Program-made: the position numbers and the translations under genes
NCBI RefSeq assembly: GCF_032854445.1
Contig: NW_027018274.1
Span: forward strand, 1 to 48,233
DNA: 48,233 nucleotides
Direction: 5' to 3'
DNA from: Liolophura sinensis
Lineage: Eukaryota > Mollusca > Polyplacophora > Chitonida > Chitonidae
Part shown: in pieces, positions 1 to 10,440 of the stretch
Layout: each line of letters begins with the position of its first letter
Numbering within the stretch: the first letter of the stretch is position 1
Notes under the pieces: generated by a model
Seen by the model: the letters and a program-made list of their open reading frames with translations, nothing else
Databases searched by the model: none
What the model was told of the DNA's origin: nothing

Positions 1-1400
1 TGACTATAAGTTATGTGCCCTTCGGTAGCCCAGAAGACGTCAAATCTTTGGGCCAAGCCCATTTAACTCACCCAGCAATTGCCTTACTTCTAAGTCCAAG
101 ACAATCTCAATGTCTTTATCTACGTGTAGAAAAACCACACCATTTGTTCATAAAAACCACAAGGTACTTGATACAGTCTGCTGTAAAAAGTACAACTAAA
201 CACTGACCCAAATTTTTAAGGTGCCAAAAGATGCAGAATTGGGCCAGGCAACGACAGCTGTTGAAAAATTGCAAATTTTCCCTGGTTTCCATGGAGTAAG
301 AGCCGTTGCTGGGCACGTGATTATGACATAAATTATCATTCAATTGTCACTACAGCCAAAAGTATTGGTCGGAGAGCAACGCGGTTTGCACCATTCGATT
401 TCTCGTCACAAAATACGTCGGATTAGCCTCTTACCAGCAGCACTGGAACAGTTTTTCCACTTTTGCATTTTTACCTGGTCTTTTTGTTAATTGAAATCGG
501 CCTACATTGTACTCTGTACAATCGCGACTGGTCATTACTATATTCAACTTTTGACTATAAGTTATGTGCCCTTCGTAGCCCAGAAGACGTCAAATCTTTC
601 GGCTAAGCCATTTAACTCACCCAGCAATTGTCTTACTTCTAAGTCCAAGACAATCTCAATGTCTTTATCTACGTGTAGAAAAACCACACCATTTGTACGT
701 GAAAAACACAAGGTACTTGATACAGTCTGCTGTAAAAGGTACAACTGAACACTGACCCCACTTCAGTAAGGTGCCAAAAGATGCGGAATTGAGCCAGGCA
801 TCAGCAGCTGTTGAAAAATTGCAAATTTCCCTGGTTTCCATGGAGTAGAGCCGTTGCTACGCACGTGATTATGACATAAATGATCATTCAATTGTCGCTA
901 CAGCCAAAAGTATTGGTCGGAGAGAAACGCGGATTGCACCATTCGATTTCTGGTCACAAAAATACGTCGGATTAGGCTCTTACTAGTAGCACTGGAACAG
1001 TTTTTTCCACTTTTGCATTTTTACCTGGTCTTTTTGTTAATTGAAATCGGCTAAACTGTACTCTGTACAATCGCGACTGGTCATTACTATATTCAACTTT
1101 TGATTATAAGTTATGTGCCCTTCGGTAGCCCAGAAGACGTCAAATCTTTGGGCCAAGCCCATTTAACTCACCCAGCAATTGCCTTACTTCTAAGTGCAAG
1201 ACAATCTCAATGTCTTTATCTACGTGTAGAAAAACCACACCATTTGTACATAAAAACCACAAGGTACTTGATACAGTCTGCTGTAAAAAGTACAACTAAA
1301 CACTGACCCAAATTTTTAAGGTGCCAAAAGATGCAGAAATGGGCCAGGCATCGGCAGCTGTTAAAATAATTGCAAATATCCCTGGTTTCCATGGAGTAAG
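1..1400. other. Indel-rich patch 1 within the array
   Basis: Single-base indels against the consensus include an extra T in CAAATTTTCCC near 278, CGGCCTACATTG near 510, a missing G in CTTCGTAGCC near 574, GGCTAAGCCATTT near 604, GACCCCAC near 755, GAGTAGAGCC near 845, CACAAAAATACG near 958, GTTTTTTCC near 1003 and TTAAAATAATTGC near 1365. Paralogous units M12-M14 and M23-M25 lack them. The pattern resembles uncorrected homopolymer errors of long reads. Confidence 0.7.
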
Positions 1401-2200
1401 AGCCGTTGCTGGGCACGTGATTATGACATCAATGATCAATCAATTGTCGCTACAGCCAAAAGTATTGGTCGGAGAGCAACGCGGATTGCACCATTCGATT
1501 TCTCGTCACAAAATACGTCGGATTAGCCTCTTACCAGAAGCACTGGAACAGTTTTTCGACTTTTGCATTTTTGCCTGGTCTTTTTGTTAATTGAAATCGG
1601 CTACACTGTACTCTGTACAATCGCGACTGGTCATTACTATATTCAACTTTTGACTATAAGTTATGTGCCCTTCGGTAGCCCAGAAGACGTCAAATCTTTG
1701 GGCCAAGCCCATTTAACTCACCGAGCAATTGCCTTACTTCTAAGTTCAAGACAATCTCAATGTCTTTATCTACGTGTAGAAAAACTACACCATTTGTACG
1801 TGAAAAACACAAGGTACTTGATACAGTCTGCTGTAAAAAGTACAACTGAACACTGACCCACTTCAGTAAGGTGCCAAAAGATGCGGAATTGAGCCAGGCA
1901 TCGGCAGCTGTTGAAAAATTGCAAATTTCCCTTGTTTCCATGGAGTAAGAGCCGTTGCTGGGCACGTGATTATGACATAAATTATCATTCAATTGTCACT
2001 ACAGCCAAAAGTATTGGTCGGAGAGCAACGCGGTTTGCACCATTCGATTTCTCGTCACAAAATACGTCGGATTAGCCTCTTACCAGCAGCACTGGAACAT
2101 TTTTTCCACTTTTGCAGTTTTTACTTGGTCTTTTTGTTAATTGAAATCGGCTACACTGTACTCTGTACAATCGCGACTGGTCATTACTATATTCAACTTT
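1..2200 (+). repeat. Satellite block M1-M4 (classes C, A, C, A)
   Basis: Monomer starts are 1, 552, 1101 and 1651. M1 carries the CAGGCAACGACAGCTG variant and TTGTTCATAAAAACC, matching M23 (12,089). M2 carries GCTACGCACGTG and GAGAAACGCGG, as in M8, M12, M16 and M24. M3 begins TGATTATAAG, as in M13, M17 and M25. M4 has ACCGAGCAATTG and CCCTTGTTTCC, as in M18 and M26. The block is therefore a paralogous copy of M23-M26, about 12.1 kb away, but with many single-base indels in the first 1.4 kb. Confidence 0.85.
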
Positions 2201-2981
2201 TGACTATAAGTTATGTGCCCTTCGGTAGCCCAGAAGACGTCAAATCTATCGGCTAAGCCCATTCAACTCACCCAGCAATTGTCTTACTTCTAAGTCCAAG
2301 ACAATCTCAATGTCTTTATCTACGTGTAGAAAAACCAGACCATTTGGACATAAAAAACACAAGGTACTTCATCCAGTCTGCTGTAAAAAGTACAACTAAA
2401 CACTGACCCAAATTTTTAAGGTGCCAAAAGATGCAGAATTGGGCCAGGCAACGACAGCTGTTGAAAAATTGCAAATTTCCCTGGTTTCCATGGAGTAAGA
2501 GCCGTTGCTGGGCACGTGATTATGACATAAATGATCATTCAATTGTCACTACAGCCAAAAGTATTGGTCGGAGAGCAACGCGGTTTGCACCATTCGATTT
2601 CTCGTTACAAAATACGTCGGATTAGCCTCTTACCAGCAGCACTGGAACATTTTTTTCCACTTTTGCAGTTTTTACCTGGTCTTTTTGTTAATTGAAATCG
2701 GCTACACTGTACTCTGTACAATCGCGACTGGTCATTACTATATTCAACTTTTGACTATAAGTTATGTGCCCTTCGGTAGCCCAGAAGACGTCAAATCTAT
2801 CGGCTAAGCCCATTCAACTCACCCAGCAATTGTCTTACTTCTAAGTCCAAGACAATCTCAATGTCTTTATCTACGTGTAGAAAAACCAGACCATTTGTAC
2901 ATAAAAAACACAAGGTACTTCATCCAGTCTGCTGTAAAAAGTACAACTAAACACTGACCCAAATTTTTAAGGTGCCAAAAG

Positions 2982-3506
2982 ATGCAGAATTGGGCCAGGC
3001 AACGACAGCTGTTGAAAAATTGCAAATTTCCCTGGTTTCCATGGAGTAAGAGCCGTTGCTGGGCACGTGATTATGACATAAATTATCATTCAATTGTCAC
3101 TACAGCCAAAAGTATTGGTCGGAGAGCAACGCGGTTTGCACCATTCGATTTCTCGTCACAAAATACGTCGGATTATCCTCTTACCAGCAGCACTGGAACA
3201 GTTTTTCCACTTTTGCATTTTTACCTGGTCTTTTTGTTAATTGAAATCGGCTACACTGTACTCTGTACAATCGCGACTGGTCATTACTATATTCAACTTT
3301 TGACTATAAGTTATGTGCCCTTCGGTAGCCCAGAAGACGTCAAATCTTTGGGCCAAGCCCATTCAACTCACCCAGCAATTGTCTTACTTCTAAGTCAAAG
3401 ACAATCTCAATGTCTTTATCTACGTGTAGAAAAACCAGACCATTTGTACATAAAAAACACAAGGTACTTGATACAGTCTGCTGTGAAAAGTACAACTAAA
3501 CACTGA
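2982..3506 (+). other. Longest forward open frame (174 codons) crossing a monomer boundary; not called as a gene
   Basis: The frame starts MQNWARQRQ and ends VKSTTKH. It is long only because the usual TAG in CGGATTAGCC has become TAT near 3,175. The unit is 183 codons long, so this frame returns in phase in every monomer, and class C units have only two stops in it (that TAG, and the TGA in CACTGACCC). Other copies lose the second stop instead: CACAGACCC in M43, M47 and M51. I recognise no domain, signal peptide or family. I see no promoter or splice structure to support translation and read it as chance or a relic. Confidence 0.35.
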
Positions 3507-3577
3507 CCCACATTTATAAGGTGCCAAAAGATGCAGAATTGGGCCAGGCATCGGCAGCTGTTAAAAAATTGCAAATA

Positions 3578-3594
3578 TCCATGGTTTCCATGGA
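3578..3594. repeat. Perfect short inverted repeat TCCATGG-TTT-CCATGGA (M7)
   Basis: Seven-base arms flank a 3-base centre. It arises from a C-to-A change in the usual TCCCTGGTTTCCATGGA. The right half is present in nearly all monomers; the left half completes the dyad only in a few class B units. Confidence 0.85.
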
Positions 3595-5775
3595 GTAAGA
3601 GCCGTTGCTGGGCACGTGATTATGACATCAATGATCATTGATCTGTCGCTACAGCCAAAAGTATTGGTCGGAGAGCAACGCGGTTTGCACCATTCGATTT
3701 CTCGTCACAAAATACGTCGGATTAGCCTCTTACTAGTAGCACTGGAACAGTTTTTCCACTTTTGCATTTTTGCCTGGTCTTTTTGTTAATTGAAATCGGC
3801 TACACTGTACTCTGTACAATCGCGACTGGTCATTACTATATTCAACTTTTGACTATAAGTTATGTGCCCTTCGGTAGCCCAGAAGACGTCAAATCTATCG
3901 GCTAAGCCCATTCAACTCACCCAGCAATTGTCTTACTTCTAAGTCCAAGACAATCTCAATGTCTTTATCTACGTGTAGAAAAACCACACCATTTGTACGT
4001 GAAAAACACAAGGTACTTGATACAGTCTGCTGTAAAAGGTACAACTGAACACTGACCCACTTCAGTAAGGTGCCAAAAGATGCGGAATTGAGCCAGGCAT
4101 CGGCAGCTGTTGAAAAATTGCAAATTTCCCTGGTTTCCATGGAGTAAGAGCCGTTGCTACGCACGTGATTATGACATAAATGATCATTCAATTGTCGCTA
4201 CAGCCAAAAGTATTGGTCGGAGAGAAACGCGGTTTGCACCATTCGATTTCTGGTCACAAAATACGTCGGATTAGCCTCTTACCAGCAGCACTGGAACATT
4301 TTTTCCACTTTTGCAGTTTTTACCTGGTCTTTTTGTTAATTGAAATCGGCTACACTGTACTCTGTACAATCGCGACTGGTCATTACTATATTCAACTTTT
4401 GACTATAAGTTATGTGCCCTTCGGTAGCCCAGAAGACGTCAAATCTATCGGCTAAGCCCATTCAACTCACCCAGCAATTGTCTTACTTCTAAGTCCAAGA
4501 CAATCTCAATGTCTTTATCTACGTGTAGAAAAACCAGACCATTTGTACATAAAAAACACAAGGTACTTCATCCAGTCTGCTGTAAAAAGTACAACTAAAC
4601 ACTGACCCAAATTTTTAAGGTGCCAAAAGATGCAGAATTGGGCCAGGCAACGACAGCTGTTGAAAAATTGCAAATTTCCCTTGTTTCCATGGAGTAAGAG
4701 CCGTTGCTGGGCACGTGATTATGACATAAATTATCATTCAATTGTCACTACAGCCAAAAGTATTGGTCGGAGAGCAACGCGGTTTGCACCATTCGATTTC
4801 TCGTCACAAAATACGTCGGATTAGCCTCTTACCAGCAGCACTGGAACATTTTTTCCACTTTTGCAGTTTTTACCTGGTCTTTTTGTTAATTGAAATCGGC
4901 TACACTGTACTCTGTACAATCGCGACTGGTCATTACTATATTCAACTTTTGACTATAAGTTATGTGCCCTTCGGTAGCCCAGAAGACGTCAAATCTATCG
5001 GCTAAGCCCATTCAACTCACCCAGCAATTGTCTTACTTCTAAGTCCAAGACAATCTCAATGTCTTTATCTACGTGTAGAAAAACCAGACCATTTGTACAT
5101 AAAAAACACAAGGTACTTCATCCAGTCTGCTGTAAAAAGTACAACTAAACACTGACCCAAATTTTTAAGGTGCCAAAAGATGCAGAATTGGGCCAGGCAA
5201 CGACAGCTGTTGAAAAATTGCAAATTTCCCTGGTTTCCATGGAGTAAGAGCCGTTGCTGGGCACGTGATTATGACATAAATTATCATTCAATTGTCACTA
5301 CAGCCAAAAGTATTGGTCGGAGAGCAACGCGGTTTGCACCATTCGATTTCTCGTCACAAAATACGTCGGATTAGCCTCTTACCAGCAGCACTGGAACAGT
5401 TTTTCCACTTTTGCATTTTTACCTGGTCTTTTTGTTAATTGAAATCGGCTACACTGTACTCTGTACAATCTCGACTGGTCATTACTATATTCAACTTTTG
5501 ACTATAAGTTATGTGCCCTTCGGTAGCCCAGAAGACGTCAAATCTATCGGCTAAGCCCATTCAACTCACCCAGCAATTGTCTTACTTCTAAGTCCAAGAC
5601 AATCTCAATGTCTTTATCTACGTGTAGAAAAACCAGACCATTTGTACATAAAAAACACAAGGTACTTGATACAGTCTGCTGTGAAAAGTACAACTAAACA
5701 CTGACCCACATTTATAAGGTGGCAAAAGATGCAGAATTGGGCCAGGCATCGGCAGCTGTTAAAAAATTGCAAATA

Positions 5776-5792
5776 TCCATGGTTTCCATGGA
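5776..5792. repeat. Perfect short inverted repeat TCCATGG-TTT-CCATGGA (M11)
   Basis: Same 17-base dyad as in M7, one tetramer (2,198 bp) downstream, in the corresponding class B monomer. Confidence 0.85.
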
Positions 5793-7971
5793 GTAAGAGC
5801 CGTTGCTGGGCACGTGATTATGACATCAATGATCATTGATCTGTCGCTACAGCCAAAAGTATTGGTCGGAGAGCAACGCGGTTTGCACCATTCGATTTCT
5901 CGTCACAAAATACGTCGGATTAGCCTCTTACTAGTAGCACTGGAACAGTTTTTCCACTTTTGCATTTTTGCCTGGTCTTTTTGTTAATTGAAATCGGCTA
6001 CACTGTACTCTGTACAATCGCGACTGGTCATTACTATATTCAACTTTTGACTATAAGTTATGTGCCCTTCGGTAGCCCAGAAGACGTCAAATCTTTCGGC
6101 TAAGCCCATTTAACTCACCCAGCAATTGTCTTACTTCTAAGTCCAAGACAATCTCAATGTCTTTATCTACGTGTAGAAAAACCACACCATTTGTACGTGA
6201 AAAACACAAGGTACTTGATACAGTCTGCTGTAAAAGGTACAACTGAACACTGACCCACTTCAGTAAGGTGCCAAAAGATGCGGAATTGAGCCAGGCATCG
6301 GCAGCTGTTGAAAAATTGCAAATTTCCCTGGTTTCCATGGAGTAAGAGCCGTTGCTACGCACGTGATTATGACATAAATGATCATTCAATTGTCGCTACA
6401 GCCAAAAGTATTGGTCGGAGAGAAACGCGGATTGCACCATTCGATTTCTGGTCACAAAATACGTCGGATTAGGCTCTTACTAGTAGCACTGGAACAGTTT
6501 TTCCACTTTTGCATTTTTACCTGGTCTTTTTGTTAATTGAAATCGGCTACACTGTACTCTGTACAATCGCGACTGGTCATTACTATATTCAACTTTTGAT
6601 TATAAGTTATGTGCCCTTCGGTAGCCCAGAAGACCTGAAATCTTTGGGCCAAGCCCATTTAACTCACCCAGCAATTGCCTTACTTCTAAGTGCAAGACAA
6701 TCTCAATGTCTTTATCTACGTGTAGAAAAACCACACCATTTGTTCATAAAAACCACAAGGTACTTGATACAGTCTGCTGTAAAAAGTACAACTAAACACT
6801 GACCCAAATTTTTAAGGTGCCAAAAGATGCAGAATTGGGCCAGGCATCGGCAGCTGTTAAAAAATTGCAAATATCCCTGGTTTCCATGGAGTAAGAGCCG
6901 TTGCTGGGCACGTGATTATGACATCAATGATCAATCAATTGTCGCTACAGCCAAAAGTATTGGTCGGAGAGCAACGCGGTTTGCACCATTCGATTTCTCG
7001 TCACAAAATACGTCGGATTAGCCTCTTACCAGAAGCACTGGAACAGTTTTTCCACTTTTGCATTTTTGCCTGGTCTTTTTGTTAATTGAAATCGGCTACA
7101 CTGTACTCTGTACAATCGCGACTGGTCATTACTATATTCAACTTTTGACTATAAGTTATGTGCCCTTCGGTAGCCCAGAAGACGTCAAATCTTTGGGCCA
7201 AGCCCATTTAACTCACCCAGCAATTGCCTTACTTCTAAGTTCAAGACAATCTCAATGTCTTTATCTACGTGTAGAAAAACTACACCATTTGTACGTGAAA
7301 ACCACAAGGTACTTGATACAGTCTGCTGTAAAAAGTACAACTCAACACTGACCCACTTCAGTAAGGTGCCAAAAGATGCGGAATTGAGCCAGGCATCGGC
7401 AGCTGTTGAAAAATTGCAAATTTCCCTGGTTTCCATGGAGTAAGAGCCGTTGCTGGGCACGTGATTATGACATAAATTATCATTCAATTGTCACTACAGC
7501 CAAAAGTATTGGTCGGAGAGCAACGCGGTTTGCACCATTCGATTTCTCGTCACAAAATACGTCGGATTAGCCTCTTACCAGCAGCACTGGAACAGTTTTT
7601 CCACTTTTGCATTTTTACCTGGTCTTTTTGTTAATTGAAATCGGCTACACTGTACTCTGTACAATCGCGACTGGTCATTACTATATTCAACTTTTGACTA
7701 TAAGTTATGTGCCCTTCGGTAGCCCAGAAGACGTCAAATCTATCGGCTAAGCCCATTCAACTCACCCAGCAATTGTCTTACTTCTAAGTCCAAGACAATC
7801 TCAATGTCTTTATCTACGTGTAGAAAAACCAGACCATTTGTACATAAAAAACACAAGGTACTTGATACAGTCTGCTGTGAAAAGTACAACTAAACACTGA
7901 CCCACATTTATAAGGTGCCAAAAGATGCAGAATTGGGCCAGGCATCGGCAGCTGTTAAAAAATTGCAAATA

Positions 7972-7988
7972 TCCATGGTTTCCATGGA
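7972..7988. repeat. Perfect short inverted repeat TCCATGG-TTT-CCATGGA (M15)
   Basis: Third occurrence, exactly 2,196 bp after the M11 copy, keeping the tetramer phase. Confidence 0.85.
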
Positions 7989-8045
7989 GTAAGAGCCGTT
8001 GCTGGGCACGTGATTATGACATCAATGATCATTGATCTGTCGCTA

Positions 8046-9931
8046 CAGCCAAAAGTATTGGTCGGAGAGCAACGCGGTTTGCACCATTCGATTTCTCGTC
8101 ACAAAATACGTCGGATTAGCCTCTTACTAGTAGCACTGGAACAGTTTTTCCACTTTTGCATTTTTGCTTCGTCTTTTTGTTAATTGAAATCGGCTACACT
8201 GTACTTTGTACAATCGCGACTGGTCATTACTATATTCAACTTTTGACTATAAGTTATGTGCCCTTCGGTAGCCCAGAAGACGTCAAATCTTTCGGCTAAG
8301 CCCATTTAACTCACCCAGCAATTGTCTTACTTCTAAGTCCAAGACAATCTCAATGTCTTTATCTACGTGTAGAAAAACCACACCATTTGTACGTGAAAAA
8401 CACAAGGTACTTGATACAGTCTGCTGTAAAAGGTACAACTGAACACTGACCCACTTCAGTAAGGTGCCAAAAGATGCGGAATTGAGCCAGGCATCGGCAG
8501 CTGTTGAAAAATTGCAAATTTCCCTGGTTTCCATGGAGTAAGAGCCGTTGCTACGCACGTGATTATGAAATAAATGATCATTCAATTGTCGCTACAGCCA
8601 AAAGTATTGGTCGGAGAGAAACGCGGATTGCACCATTCGATTTCTGGTCACAAAATACGTCGGATTAGGCTCTTACTAGTAGCACTGGAACAGTTTTTCC
8701 ACTTTTGCATTTTTACCTGGTCTTTTTGTTAATTGAAATCGGCTACACTGTACTCTGTACAATCGCGACTGGTCATTACTATATTCAACTTTTGATTATA
8801 AGTTATGTGCCCTTCGGTAGCCCAGAAGACGTCAAATCTTTGGGCCAAGCCCATTTAACTCACCCAGCAATTGCCTTACTTCTAAGTGCAAGACAATCTC
8901 AATGTCTTTATCTACGTGTAGAAAAACCACACCATTTGTACATAAAAACCACAAGGTACTTGATACAGTCTGCTGTAAAAAGAACAAATAAACACTGACC
9001 CAAATTTTTAAGGTGCCAAAAGATGCAGAATTGGGCCAGGCATCGGCAGCTGTTAAAAAATTGCAAATATCCCTGGTTTCCATGGAGTAAGAGCCGTTGC
9101 TGGGCACGTGATTATGACATCAATGATCAATCAATTGTCGCTACAGCCAAAAGTATTGGTCGGAGAGCAACGCGGATTGCACCATTCGATTTCTCGTCAC
9201 AAAATCCGTCGGATTAGCCTCTTACCAGAAGCACTGGAACAGTTTATCCACTTTTGCATTTTTGCCTGGTCTTTTTGTTAATTGAAATCGGCTACACTGT
9301 ACTCTGTACAATCGCGACTGGTCATTACTATATTCAACTTTTGACTATAAGTTATGTGCCCTTCGGTAGCCCAGAAGACGTCAAATCTTTGGGCCAAGCC
9401 CATTTAACTCACCGAGCAATTGCCTTACTTCTAAGTTCAAGACAATCTCAATGTCTTTATCTACGTGTAGAAAAACTACACCATTTGTACGTGAAAACCA
9501 CAAGGTACTTGATACAGTCTGCTGTAAAAAGTACAACTGAACACTGACCCACTTCAGTAAGGTGCCAAAAGATGCGGAATTGAGCCAGGCATCGGCAGCT
9601 GTTGAAAAATTGCAAATTTCCCTTGTTTCCATGGAGTAAGAGCCGTTGCTGGGCACGTGATTATGACATAAATTATCATTCAATTGTCACTACAGCCAAA
9701 AGTATTGGTCGGAGAGCAACGCGGTTTGCACCATTCGATTTCTCGTCACAAAATACGTCGGATTAGCCTCTTACCAGCAGCACTGGAACATTTTTTCCAC
9801 TTTTGCAGTTTTTACCTGGTCTTTTTGTTAATTGAAATCGGCTACACTGTACTCTGTACAATCGCGACTGGTCATTACTATATTCAACTTTTGACTATAA
9901 GTTATGTGCCCTTCGGTAGCCCAGAAGACGT
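8046..9931 (+). repeat. Copy 1 of a near-identical ~1.9-kb segment (partner 12,440-14,325)
   Basis: This segment and its partner at +4,394 bp share private variants not seen together elsewhere: CTGTACTTTGTACAAT (near 8198), GATTATGAAATAAATG (near 8563), AAAGAACAAATAAACAC (near 8980), AAAATCCGTCGG (near 9202), and AGTTTATCCAC (near 9242). Identity stops on the left where this copy has TTGATCTGTCGC and the partner TTCAATTGTCAC. It stops on the right where the partner runs into a 15-bp deletion. The match reflects a recent duplication, or an assembly duplication. Confidence 0.8.
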
Positions 9932-10440
9932 CAAATCTATCGGCTAAGCCCATTCAACTCACCCAGCAATTGTCTTACTTCTAAGTCCAAGACAATCTCA
10001 ATGTCTTTATCTACGTGTAGAAAAACCAGACCATTTGTACATAAAAAACACAAGGTACTTGATACAGTCTGCTGTGAAAAGTACAACTGAACACTGACCC
10101 ACTTCAGTAAGGTGCCAAAAGATGCGGAATTGAGCCAGGCATCGGCAGCTGTTGAAAAATTGCAAATTTCCCTGGTTTCCATGGAGTAAGAGCCGTTGCT
10201 GGGCACGTGATTATGACATAAATGATCATTCAATTGTCACTACAGCCAAAAGTATTGGTCGGAGAGCAACGCGGTTTGCACCATTCGATTTGTCGTCACA
10301 AAATACGTCGGATTAGCCTCTTACCAGCAGCACTGGAACAGTTTTTCCACTTTTGCAATTTTGCCTGGTCTTTTTGTTAATTGAAATCGGCTACACTGTA
10401 CTCTGTACAATCGCGACTGGTCATTACTATATTCAACTTT

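Larger units (their letters stand above)
2201..6596 (+). repeat. Two copies of a four-monomer higher-order unit, M5-M8 and M9-M12 (C-C-B-A twice)
   Basis: Monomer starts are 2201, 2752, 3301, 3850, 4400, 4950, 5499 and 6048. The order of diagnostic variants repeats. Two class C monomers carry CAGGCAACGACAG and the unusual ACTTCATCCAG (2368, 2918, 4568, 5118). Next comes a class B monomer with the TCCATGG inverted repeat (3578, 5776), then a class A monomer with GCTACGCACGTG (near 4157, 6356). The offset between copies is about 2,198 bp. The adjacent C-C pair shows that near-identical monomers also sit side by side, as expected from local unequal exchange. Confidence 0.85.
6597..10440 (+). repeat. 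Satellite block M13-M19 (C-A-B-A-C-A-A), continuation of the tetramer register
   Basis: Monomer starts are 6597, 7146, 7695, 8244, 8793, 9342 and 9892. M13 and M17 share the TGATTATAAG start, and M12 and M16 share GCTACGCACGTG, so the 2,196-bp register continues from the previous block. M14 has the rare ACAACTCAACACTGACC variant near 7340, shared with M21 near 11,185. M17 has the rare AAAAAGAACAAATAAACAC variant near 8980, shared with M25. M19 is a mosaic: its first half resembles classes B/C, while its second half is class A. Confidence 0.85.
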
